From contig JAFULU010000245.1 of NCBI GenBank assembly GCA_017483125.1, positions 1 through 34,295 of the forward strand: 34,295 bases of DNA, read 5' to 3'. Below are positions 17,138 through 24,526 of the stretch, piece after piece (position 1 is the stretch's first letter; every line of letters starts with the position of its first letter). The DNA comes from Clostridia bacterium. Its GTDB lineage: Bacteria > Bacillota > Clostridia > Oscillospirales > CAG-272. The position numbers were made by a program, and so were the translations under genes. The notes beneath the pieces are model-generated. The model was not told the DNA's origin. It did not search any database and saw only the letters and a program-made list of their open reading frames with translations.

Positions 17138-17545
17138 ATACTGCTTCGTTTCAAGTGCAAGTACTGCTCCACCGTATCGGATCTCTCCCCCGCAAGTCCC
17201 GTCTGCCCCAAGTGCGGTCAGACCGTGGAGGGCTATGAGGGCGGCTTCATCCAGATCTACCGCATGGGATCCCCCATTGGTGTCGCGGTGGGCTACGGCA
17301 CCTACATCAACGGCGAGCCCTACGGCCACATCGCCAACACCCAGAGTGTCCGCATCCCCCTGCCCTACGGCACCTACAACCTCCACTTCACCTGCGGCAT
17401 GACCCGCCGTTGCCAGGACGTTGTGGTGACTCTCTCCCCCGAGTCCCCCGCGGCCTACGTCAAGGCCCGCATCAAGATGGGATTCTGGACCAACAAGATC
17501 ATCGCTGAGGAGGTCGACGCCTCCACCATGCCCCCCATGAACTGA
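17138..17545 (+). CDS. Zinc-ribbon protein with an apparent ATA start codon
   Basis: A 135-residue protein of unknown function. The open frame begins after a stop at 17114. Its N-terminus encodes a clear zinc ribbon, C7-x2-C10 and C23-P-K-C26-G, so translation must begin before it, but no ATG, GTG or TTG lies there. GGAGG at 17124-17128 points to ATA at 17138 (nine-base spacing). CTG at 17141 and ATC at 17135 are alternatives. A GTG at 17225 would remove the whole zinc ribbon and is not supported by a ribosome site. One base change from ATG to ATA, or a sequence error, explains this. The C-terminal half is beta-rich (VAVGYGTYINGEPYG, PLPYGTYNLHFTCG), suggesting a small beta-sandwich. Confidence 0.75.
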   Translation: MLLRFKCKYCSTVSDLSPASPVCPKCGQTVEGYEGGFIQIYRMGSPIGVAVGYGTYINGEPYGHIANTQSVRIPLPYGTYNLHFTCGMTRRCQDVVVTLSPESPAAYVKARIKMGFWTNKIIAEEVDASTMPPMN

Positions 17546-17587
17546 TATCCTCACCATAAAAATCCAACCAAGCAAGGAGATACTACC

Positions 17588-18337
17588 ATGTCTGAAAAGA
17601 AGCTCAACGTCGTCGTCTGGAACGAATACCGCCACGAGAGACTGGAGGAGGCCTGCCGCAACATCTACCCCGACGGCATCCACGGTCTCATCAAGTCCTT
17701 CCTGGAGGCTGACGACGCCTCCCTGAACGTCCGTCTCGCCGCTCTGGACGACCCCGACCAGGGTCTGCCCGACGAGGTGCTCAGTGAGACCGACGTACTG
17801 CTCTGGTGGGGTCACATGGCTCACCACGAGGTAGACGACGGTTTGGTAGAGCGCATCCGCCAGCGGGTCTACATGGGCAAGATGGGTCTGATCGTCCTCC
17901 ACTCGGGCCACCACTCCAAGGTCTTCAAGCAGGTGGTGGGCACCAACGGCAACCTCTCCTGGGGCCGCGACCAGAATGAGATCATGTGGAACCTGCTCCC
18001 CGCTCACCCCATCGCCGCAGGCATTCCCGACCACTTCAACCTCTTTGAGGAGCTGTACTGCGAGCCCTTCTACGTGCCCCAGCCCGACGAGCTGGTCTTC
18101 GGCGGCTGGTTTGAGGACGGCTTCATCTTCCGCGCGGGTCTCTGCTACTACCGCGGCGCGGGCAAGGTCTTCTACTTCCAGCCCGGTCACGAGTTCTGCC
18201 GCTCCTACTATAACCCCTACATCCAGCGCATCATCTGCAACGCCGTCAAGTGGGCCGCCCCCAACGACATCGGGTATCCCATTGAGAACGGCTGTCCCTG
18301 CATCCAGTACAAGCTGTCGGACAAGTTTGAGCAGTAA
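17588..18337 (+). CDS. ThuA-like (trehalose utilisation) protein
   Basis: A 249-residue protein of the ThuA family, a class I glutamine-amidotransferase-like fold linked in rhizobia to trehalose and related disaccharide use. Evidence is the N-terminal strand NVVVWNEYRHE, the DVLLWWGHMAHHEV block, GLIVLHSGHHSKVFK, and the late GAGKVFYFQPGHE with VKWA. No signal peptide is present. The start follows CAAGGAGATACTACC. Its neighbour, an (alpha/alpha)6 glycosidase after element E3, fits a sugar-processing context, though the enzymatic role of ThuA proteins is not firmly known. Confidence 0.9.
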   Translation: MSEKKLNVVVWNEYRHERLEEACRNIYPDGIHGLIKSFLEADDASLNVRLAALDDPDQGLPDEVLSETDVLLWWGHMAHHEVDDGLVERIRQRVYMGKMGLIVLHSGHHSKVFKQVVGTNGNLSWGRDQNEIMWNLLPAHPIAAGIPDHFNLFEELYCEPFYVPQPDELVFGGWFEDGFIFRAGLCYYRGAGKVFYFQPGHEFCRSYYNPYIQRIICNAVKWAAPNDIGYPIENGCPCIQYKLSDKFEQ

Positions 18338-18382
18338 TTTTTCCCCTATGGCGGCTTGTCTTACGGCAGGTCGCTGTTTTTC

Positions 18383-18590
18383 AAATAGCGGTTTAGCGGT
18401 CTGTTGGGTTGCCAACACCTCCGTAGGGAGCGACGCCCTCGTCGCTCCTAAACCAATAAAATTCTGTTTGTTTTGGGTAGGAGAATGATCTGACAAAAAG
18501 AAATCAGCGTCTTCTCGGTCTAGGAGCGACGAGGGCGTCGCTCCCTACAGGCGTTTTTGCCAACCGAAACATCCCGCCAAACCCCAATTT
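18383..18590. repeat. E3: nested palindromic element sharing termini with E1, E2 and E4
   Basis: About 208 bp. The left end is AAATAGCGGTTTAGCGG and the right end on the other strand is AAATTGGGGTTTGGCGG. Inside are 28-bp perfect inverted arms at 18423-18450 and 18521-18548, beginning GTAGGGAGCGACG. Each arm is itself a hairpin (GAGCGACG-CCCT-CGTCGCTC). The 70-nt centre is AT-rich with no gene. The flanks to ThuA (18338-18382) and to the next start (18591-18621) hold only a ribosome site. Confidence 0.85.
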
Positions 18591-18621
18591 ACACCTTTTC
18601 AACCTACAAGGAGATCCAATC

Positions 18622-19917
18622 ATGCTGAAAATTTCTTTCCCAGGCATCACTCAAGAGCAATTCACGGATGCCTTTGCCGTCCTGGAGGAATGCAAGTCCA
18701 CCCCCGCCCTGGGCTTCCCCTACCCCTTCATGGGTCCCGGCGGGCAGTACGGCAACTGCTGGTGGGAGCGGGACACCGCTCTGACCCTCTTGGGCTATCG
18801 CTGGCTCGACCGTAGCTACTGCCGCACTGCCCTGGAGAATTTCACCTTCGTGCAGAAGGAAAACGGCCGTATCCCCCTCTACGGCTACGACCGCGTATTG
18901 GACTTTGACGAGGAGCTGAGCGCCATCCCCGTGATCTTTGAGGTGGCCGCCTACGTCTGCCGTGAGACCGCCGACGAGGACTACGTCCGCCGCATCTACG
19001 GGATGCTCGCGCGATACATGGACTGGTGGCTCTCCCCCCTGAAAAGAGACCCCAAAACAGGCCTGATCTGCGGCATTTTCGAGGAGTCCGACCCCTCGGA
19101 TATCCACGAGCAGCTCACGGTAGCCCAGGTGGATCTGAACGTGCAGGTGGCCGTGGGCGCCGACGTGCTGGCGGAAATGGCCACCCGTCTGGGCGACACC
19201 GCCGCCGCCGACCGCTACCGTTCCCTCTTCGCCGAGCTGCGGGACGCCGTCAACCGTTACCTCTACAACCCCGCCGACGGAGGCTACTATTCGTGGCTGG
19301 TGGATGAGGAGCGGCTGCTCACCGAGCAGGTATACAACTCCATGTTCGACGTCTTCAAGCGGGGCATTGTCCCCCTTGACCGCCGCCGGGGGCTTCTGAA
19401 GCTTTTGAAGGATGATTCCCTCTTCGGCTATGACAGCAAGTGGGGCATCACCACCATGGCCAAGACCTGCTCCCGCTACGTGGAGACCGTAGGCGTGTAC
19501 CAAGGCTACACCAGCTGGAGCGGCAATATCTGGACCTTCCGCAACCGCATCATCGCCACGGGACTTCTGGAGGCGGGACTTCGGGAGGAAGCCGCCCACA
19601 TCGCCCTCCAGACCGTCCGCACCTTCAACGGCAACTACGCCGAGTTCATCAGTCCCTCCACGGGAGAGGGCCACGGCGTGCTTCGCTACGGCTGGTCGGC
19701 GTCGGAGTACATCCACCTCATCGTGGAGGTGCTGTTCGGCATCCGCTACGACGCCGTGACCGATACGGTGACCGTCACTCCCTGTATGCCCCGCGAGCTG
19801 GATGGGGAGACCGTCTCCATCGGCAACCTGTCGGTGGGGGACAAATACCTCCACGTTACCGTTAAGTGCGGAAAAAATCGGGAAGTCGCCTACCGACTGA
19901 CTGATTCCGAGGAATGA
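18622..19917 (+). CDS. MGH1-like (alpha/alpha)6 glycoside hydrolase
   Basis: A 431-residue cytoplasmic enzyme resembling the mannosylglycerate hydrolase/GH63-like six-hairpin glycosidases. Recognisable blocks are GNCWWERDTALTLLGYRWL, FEESDPSDIHEQ (the E-S-D acidic site region), VDLNVQVAVGADVLAEMA, YTSWSGNIWTFRNRIIATGLL and a C-terminal WSASEYIHLIVEVLFGIRYD with a beta-rich tail. Such enzymes cleave alpha-linked glucose or mannose from small sugars. It has no signal peptide, so it likely acts on imported oligosaccharides. The start follows CAAGGAGATCCAATC. It is followed after 44 nt by the frameshifted GH-A-like gene. Confidence 0.8.
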   Translation: MLKISFPGITQEQFTDAFAVLEECKSTPALGFPYPFMGPGGQYGNCWWERDTALTLLGYRWLDRSYCRTALENFTFVQKENGRIPLYGYDRVLDFDEELSAIPVIFEVAAYVCRETADEDYVRRIYGMLARYMDWWLSPLKRDPKTGLICGIFEESDPSDIHEQLTVAQVDLNVQVAVGADVLAEMATRLGDTAAADRYRSLFAELRDAVNRYLYNPADGGYYSWLVDEERLLTEQVYNSMFDVFKRGIVPLDRRRGLLKLLKDDSLFGYDSKWGITTMAKTCSRYVETVGVYQGYTSWSGNIWTFRNRIIATGLLEAGLREEAAHIALQTVRTFNGNYAEFISPSTGEGHGVLRYGWSASEYIHLIVEVLFGIRYDAVTDTVTVTPCMPRELDGETVSIGNLSVGDKYLHVTVKCGKNREVAYRLTDSEE

Positions 19918-19961
19918 TCCGATCCAACTCATCCAACTGAACACAACAAAGGAGAATCATT

Positions 19962-21190
19962 ATGAATAAGCGCATGGACAAAAACCGCCTGAATATCGGC
20001 GTATACCACCTCAAGCCTTACGCCCGCACCGAGGCTCACATCAAGGATCTGGCCGACTGCGGCATTGACTTCGTCGTCTGCATGGACAACGACCGCCCCG
20101 CGCTGGATCTCTTCCACAAGTACGGCGTGGGGGCTATCGTCTCGGGTATCGCCCCCAAATGGTGGGGCGGTTTCGGAGACAACGCGGGCAAGCTGGCCGA
20201 AACCAACCCCATGGAGAAGTACGAGGCCGCCGCCAAGGCCTATTGCGACCACCCCGCCATCTGGGGCATCGACGTGGGCGACGAGCCCTCGGCCCTGGAC
20301 TTCCCCTACTACGGGCGGGTCATGGACTACGTGGGCCGCGCCTTCCCCAACCAGTTCCCTACCTGAATCTCTACCCCAACTACGCCTCGGTCTCCCAGAA
20401 CAACGCCCAGGAGACCGTGAACCAGCTGGGCACCGCCACCTATGACGAGCATATCCAAAAATACTGCGAGAACGTCCCCGCAGACTACATCTGCTATGAC
20501 TTCTACCTCTACTCCATCAACGTCACCAAGCACTACGAGAACCTCCGCGTGGTGGCCGACGCCTGCCGCAACACGGGGCGGAGTATGTGGATCGTGTTGC
20601 AGGTCAACTCCAACAAGCCTGCCGAGTGGATGAGTGAGAATAATCTCCGCTTCCAGGCCTACACCTCCATGGCCTTCGGTGCCGAGAACATCATCTGGGC
20701 CTGCTACACCGCGGGCTGGTGGCACAATCAGGTGCTGGACGGCGAGGGCAACAAGACCGAGCAGTACGACAAGCTCAAGAAGATCAACGCCGAGATCCGC
20801 ACCCTGGCCGACGAGTACATGAAGTACCGCCGCGTGTCCACCCATTTCGTGGGCTTCGAGGGGCATCCTCACATGGCGGCCGTTCAGCAGGAGGCCGTTC
20901 CTTCCCTGTCCACGGGTGTGTTCTTTGACGTCAAGGCTGACAACGGCGCGCCTCTGGTGGTTGGTGAGATGGTGAACAGAAACGCCGACGGCTCGGTAGC
21001 CCTCATGTTCTGCGCCGCTGACGATCCCCACGAGACCGACCCCAAGGAGTACAACATCACCTTCCGCGCCCCCGACCGCTGTGTCCGCGCCCTGGGCGGA
21101 GACGGCTACAAGACCGTGACCGATCTGGGTGGCGGTGTCTATGCTGTGGCGGTCAAGTCCAATGAGGGCGTGTTGATTATGGCGAGATAA
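19962..21190 (+). pseudogene. GH-A-like glycosidase-fold gene with a single-base frameshift near 20358
   Basis: The reading frame from ATG 19962 (ribosome site AAAGGAG) runs to a stop at 20364-20366. The same protein continues in the frame shifted by one base up to 21190. The break lies in AACCAGTTCCCTACCTG; one more C would give FPYLNLYPNYAS in frame, for about 409 residues in all. The fold looks like a TIM barrel: NIGVYHLKPYARTEAHIKDL, HPAIWGIDVGDEPSA with a likely acid/base Glu, ADYICYDFYLYS, WIVLQVN, NIIWACYTAGWW. The exact family is not recognised. Sequence quality after the break is intact, so this is either a recent mutation or a base missed in sequencing. Its stop TAA is the first base triplet of element E2. 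Confidence 0.8.
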
Positions 21191-21341
21191 ATTACAGTTT
21201 ATCGGTGAGATACAAGTTACAAGATACAAAGATACAAGATATGAAAAAACCGTTACGTCATAATCCGTTCTATATCTTGTATCTTGTATCGGCCGAGCTT
21301 GCTCGGCGCGTATCTTGTATCTCTTCGACAAACCCCAATTT
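21188..21341. repeat. E2: second copy of the GATACAA element, inverted relative to E1
   Basis: About 154 bp. The left end AAATTACAGTTTATCGG corresponds to the right end of E1. The right end on the other strand is AAATTGGGGTTTGTCG. Both sides carry GATACAA heptamers. The core (about 21242-21270) is the reverse complement of the E1 core with several changes. A hairpin GCCGAGC-TT-GCTCGGC at 21292-21307 interrupts the right heptamer array and is missing in E1. The element begins on the TAA stop of the preceding gene. The rest up to 21384 holds only the ribosome site of the next gene. Confidence 0.85.
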
Positions 21342-21384
21342 GAATCTCCAAAAACTCATTCTATTCCGGATAAAGGAGCCGCCT

Positions 21385-23169
21385 ATGGATCCCATCTACC
21401 AAGTCCTGCCCCATCCCCCCCTTGATCTCCGTCTGACCGCCGACCGTCATACCGATACCCACTTCCCCATGCCCCGCTTTGATTCCCGCGAGGCAGTGGA
21501 TGCCCGCCGTGAGGAGCTTCAGTTCAACCTCCGCATGGCGGCGGGACTGTATCCCTGGCCCGAAAAAACGCCCCTGAACACCCGCCGCGAGCTGGTGGGT
21601 GAGTACGATGGGAATGCCCTCTACAAGATCATGTTCGAGAGCTACCCCGGGCTGTGGTCCACGGGCAACCTTTACCTTCCCCGCCCCCTGACGGGGAAAT
21701 GCCCCGCCATCCTCAACGTCATCGGCCATTGGGAAAAGCAACGCCTGACCCGCATGGACACGGGGGACTACCCCCAGCAGATCGCCAACTTCGCCCGCAT
21801 GGGCTTTGTCTGCCTGGTCACCGACATGATCGGCATGGTGGACAGCCGCCAGCTCACCCACGACTACGGACGGGGGGAGCGGGAGCTGTGGGCATCCAAC
21901 GGGCTGGGTGTCCAGCTCTGGAACAACATCCGCGCCCTGGATCTGCTCTGCTCCATGCCCGAGGTGGATGCCGACAACATCGGTGTCACGGGGGCGTCGG
22001 GGGGCGGATCACAGACCCTGTTTTTGAGTCTTTTGGACGACCGCGTCAAAGCCGCCGCGCCCATCAACATGATCTCTCTGCATATGCAGGGGGGCTGTCA
22101 GTGCGAGAACGCCGCGGGACTGCGGAGGGACACCACCAACACCGAGATGTGCGCCATGCTGGCTCCCCGTCCTCTGTTCCTGGCAGGCTCCACGGGGGAC
22201 TGGACCAAGTACCAGCTGACCGAGGAGTACCCCGCCATTCGGGATATCTATGCCCTGTACGGCGCGGAGGAGAAGGTGGAGCAGTACTACCAGATCGCGC
22301 CCCACCAGTACAACGCCAAGACCCGCCACAGGGTCTACAGCTTCTTCGCCCGCCATCTCATGGGCAAGGATCTGTTTTGGAAGGAGGAGGCCATCGAGAC
22401 GCCGTATCTCTCGGATATGGTGTGGTTCAAGGAGGGCGGCAAGACTTCCGGCTTTGCTAACGATGACGAATACTTCACCGCCCACAAGGCCGAGCTGACC
22501 GCCCGCGTGGCTTCCCTGCCTCTTGCCGAGAAGAAAAAGATGCTGGCGTGGGTCACGGGCATCGACGGACGGGACTACGCCGTGGCGGACGGGGACATCA
22601 CCAGGGCCGACGGCGTGACCGTGGAGCGGAATATCCTCACCTCGACTCGCGGGGAGCAGATCCCGTGGGTGAAGCTCACCCCGAAGGACTGGGACGGCAA
22701 GCGAGTCTGTCTCGCCCTGTCGGGCATGGGGAAGGCTTGCGTGGAGCGCCCCGAGATCCAAGCCATGCTGGCGGACGGCGTAGCGGTGGTCAGCGGGGAT
22801 CTGTTCCTCACGGGTGAGTTTGGGGATACCCAGCCTTCCATCCTCGGTACCCCCAACGCCCAACGGTACTTCACCACCTTCCACTACACGACCGCCGCCT
22901 ACCGGGCCCAGGACGTGGCTCTTCTCTGGAGGTTGACCGTTTCCATGGCCGAGGAGGCCATCCTGTGGGCAGAAGGCACCGCCGCCCGCGCCGCCGCTTG
23001 CGCGTTGCCTCTTCTGGAGGGTCTCCGCAAGGCTTCTCTGGAGGAAAAGGCTCTGGAGCTTGTGACCGACAAGGATTACATGGAGGGCTTCTTCCTGCCC
23101 TGCTTCCTGCCCTTGCGGGGGCTGGAGGGGTGTCTTGAAATGGTGGAGTGCCCTGTGGAGATGTTTTGA
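21385..23169 (+). CDS. Alpha/beta hydrolase, acetyl-xylan-esterase-like
   Basis: A 594-residue protein whose first 330 residues look like an alpha/beta hydrolase of the acetyl-xylan-esterase type. Signs are GNLYLPRPLTGKCPAILNVI, the nucleophile elbow GVTGASGGGSQT with Ser205, a late acid/His region (LAPRPLFLAGSTGDW; APHQYNAKTRHRVY), and no signal peptide. The remaining 250 residues form a second, less recognisable domain. ATG at 21385 is preceded by AAAGGAGCCGCCT; an upstream ATG at 21205 would translate repeat E2 and has no ribosome site. It closes a sugar-related gene run; deacetylation of oligosaccharides is plausible but inferred. Confidence 0.8.
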   Translation: MDPIYQVLPHPPLDLRLTADRHTDTHFPMPRFDSREAVDARREELQFNLRMAAGLYPWPEKTPLNTRRELVGEYDGNALYKIMFESYPGLWSTGNLYLPRPLTGKCPAILNVIGHWEKQRLTRMDTGDYPQQIANFARMGFVCLVTDMIGMVDSRQLTHDYGRGERELWASNGLGVQLWNNIRALDLLCSMPEVDADNIGVTGASGGGSQTLFLSLLDDRVKAAAPINMISLHMQGGCQCENAAGLRRDTTNTEMCAMLAPRPLFLAGSTGDWTKYQLTEEYPAIRDIYALYGAEEKVEQYYQIAPHQYNAKTRHRVYSFFARHLMGKDLFWKEEAIETPYLSDMVWFKEGGKTSGFANDDEYFTAHKAELTARVASLPLAEKKKMLAWVTGIDGRDYAVADGDITRADGVTVERNILTSTRGEQIPWVKLTPKDWDGKRVCLALSGMGKACVERPEIQAMLADGVAVVSGDLFLTGEFGDTQPSILGTPNAQRYFTTFHYTTAAYRAQDVALLWRLTVSMAEEAILWAEGTAARAAACALPLLEGLRKASLEEKALELVTDKDYMEGFFLPCFLPLRGLEGCLEMVECPVEMF

Positions 23170-23203
23170 GTGATTCGGATCACCGAAGGTCGCAAGACAT
23201 TCT

Positions 23204-23493
23204 CATTTGGGTTTATCGGTGAGTTGGGTTTCCGCGTTAAATGCCTTCCCTTGTAAGGGAAGGTGTCACGCCCTTAGGGCGTGACGGATGAGTAGCCACA
23301 CGAAAAGTTTTTGATCTGCGATGGGAAAAGCACTATAAAGCACTATCAGGAAAGGTTTTTATATGGAGGAAAGCAGATCATTTCCCTTCGGGAAATGTCC
23401 ATTTATCGGCTACTCATCCACCGCTTCGCGGTCCCCCTTCCCTTACAAGGGAAGGCTCACGAGGAAACCCAACAGCCCGCTAAACCCCAATTT
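23204..23493. repeat. E4: multi-hairpin palindromic element
   Basis: About 290 bp, filling most of the gap before the terminator. Ends: ATTTGGGTTTATCGG (left) and AAATTGGGGTTTAGCGG (right, other strand), then a shared TTGGGTTTCC. Inverted pairs: GGATGAGTAGCC (23286-23297) with GGCTACTCATCC (23408-23419), and TGATCTGC (23312-23319) with GCAGATCA (23373-23380). Self-contained hairpins: CCTTCCCTT-GT-AAGGGAAGG (23244-23263) and its AC-loop twin (23436-23455), a TTA-loop hairpin (23265-23285), a TTC-loop hairpin (23379-23397) and ACCGC-TTC-GCGGT (23420-23432). No gene is seen. Confidence 0.85.
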
Positions 23494-23517
23494 TCGATGT
23501 ACGCTCCCTCTACCAAC

Positions 23518-23553
23518 AAAAAGGATGACCTCATCAGTAAAGGTCATCCTTTT
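23518..23553. terminator. Bidirectional Rho-independent terminator
   Basis: AAAAAGGATGACCT (23518-23531) pairs with AGGTCATCCTTTTT (23540-23553). A on one side and T on the other make it usable by the plus-strand run ending at 23169 and the minus-strand M28 gene ending at 23570. Confidence 0.92.
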
Positions 23554-23569
23554 TCTTATGTGGAAAAAC

Positions 23570-24511
23570 TCACTTTTCGCTCAAGCTCCCCGCCAGGCGC
23601 ACGGCTCCCTCGGTAAGGTATGCAATATTCTCCTCCATGTAGACCGTATCCCTCCCCGTGTGGATGCGATCCATGTAGAGCAGGCCACCCTTGGTCTTCT
23701 TCAAGGCCGCCACGCCCACGCCGCGGACGAAATTGGCTTGATCCGAGGGGTAGATGGCGCCCTTGGAGACCACCTCGACCGCAAAGGTCTCGGTGGAGGG
23801 GAAGGCGGTCTGGATGGCCTCGATATAGAGGGTCGCGCCCTTGCGGAGGACGAACAGGATATTGTTTCCGTCGGACACGCAGTCGAAGTTGACGACCAAG
23901 GTATTCTTGGTCACCTTCTTGTGCTTGCTCGCGAAGCCCGCCGAGCCGAAGAGGCCCATCTCCTCCAGGTCGAAGAAGACAAAGGCGACCTCACCCCGCA
24001 GCTCCTCGGGGAGGGCGGTCATGGTGTCCAGGAGGGTGGTGACCCCCGAGGTATTGTCGTTGGCGGTGTGTCGGTTGGCGGGGCCTGCCATGATGAGCCA
24101 GCAGACGGCCAGGATCAGGATGAGCCAGAGGTCATAGAGGAGCAGAGCATTGGCCTCGATCCCGCAGGCGGCCAGACCGAAGAAGATCCCCGTCACAAGG
24201 GCTGAGGGGATCGCCACCAGCAAGACCCCGACCAGGATCTGGTAGAGAAGGAACAGCCAGATACACTTGGGGGTGATGAAGTTGGGGAAGGGCATGACCG
24301 CGCAGGTGTCGTAGTGGGCGGTGTAGACCACCTTGGCGGTGTCGGGATCCCCCACCACGACGTTACGGGCACCGAGGTAGCCCTTTTCCATGCGGCTCTG
24401 ATAGCCCAGCTTAGTAGCGGTGTTTTGTACGTATTGGATGAAAGCACTCTTTTGGGCGTAGGACTTGCGGATCTGGTGCTTTTCAAAGACGGTTTGGGTG
24501 GTTTCGGTCAT
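23570..24511 (-). CDS. Membrane-anchored M28 family metallopeptidase
   Basis: A 313-residue protein with the two-zinc M28 aminopeptidase site complete: His66 (TAHYDT), Asp152 (NDNTSGV), Glu183 and Glu184 (DLEEMGLFGS), Asp210 (NFDCVSDG) and His284 (RIHTGRDT). Between the first two ligands, residues about 83-142 form two or three membrane segments (WLFLLYQILVGVLLVAIPSA; LWLILILAVCWLIM). This hydrophobic insertion is unusual for the family and would place the active site at the membrane face. The ribosome site AAGGAG lies just after the stop of the GH110-like gene upstream, so the pair forms an operon. It ends at a bidirectional terminator. Confidence 0.9.
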   Translation of the reverse strand: MTETTQTVFEKHQIRKSYAQKSAFIQYVQNTATKLGYQSRMEKGYLGARNVVVGDPDTAKVVYTAHYDTCAVMPFPNFITPKCIWLFLLYQILVGVLLVAIPSALVTGIFFGLAACGIEANALLLYDLWLILILAVCWLIMAGPANRHTANDNTSGVTTLLDTMTALPEELRGEVAFVFFDLEEMGLFGSAGFASKHKKVTKNTLVVNFDCVSDGNNILFVLRKGATLYIEAIQTAFPSTETFAVEVVSKGAIYPSDQANFVRGVGVAALKKTKGGLLYMDRIHTGRDTVYMEENIAYLTEGAVRLAGSLSEK

Positions 24512-24526
24512 AGTATTCTCCTTGGA

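Noticed and set aside
21205..21384. A 60-residue N-terminal extension of the esterase-like gene through E2.
   Set aside because: It would translate repeat DNA and has no ribosome site; ATG 21385 has AAAGGAG at the right distance.
23311..24205. Two plus-strand open frames across E4 and the M28 gene.
   Set aside because: They run through hairpin DNA and the terminator and oppose a gene with a complete zinc site.
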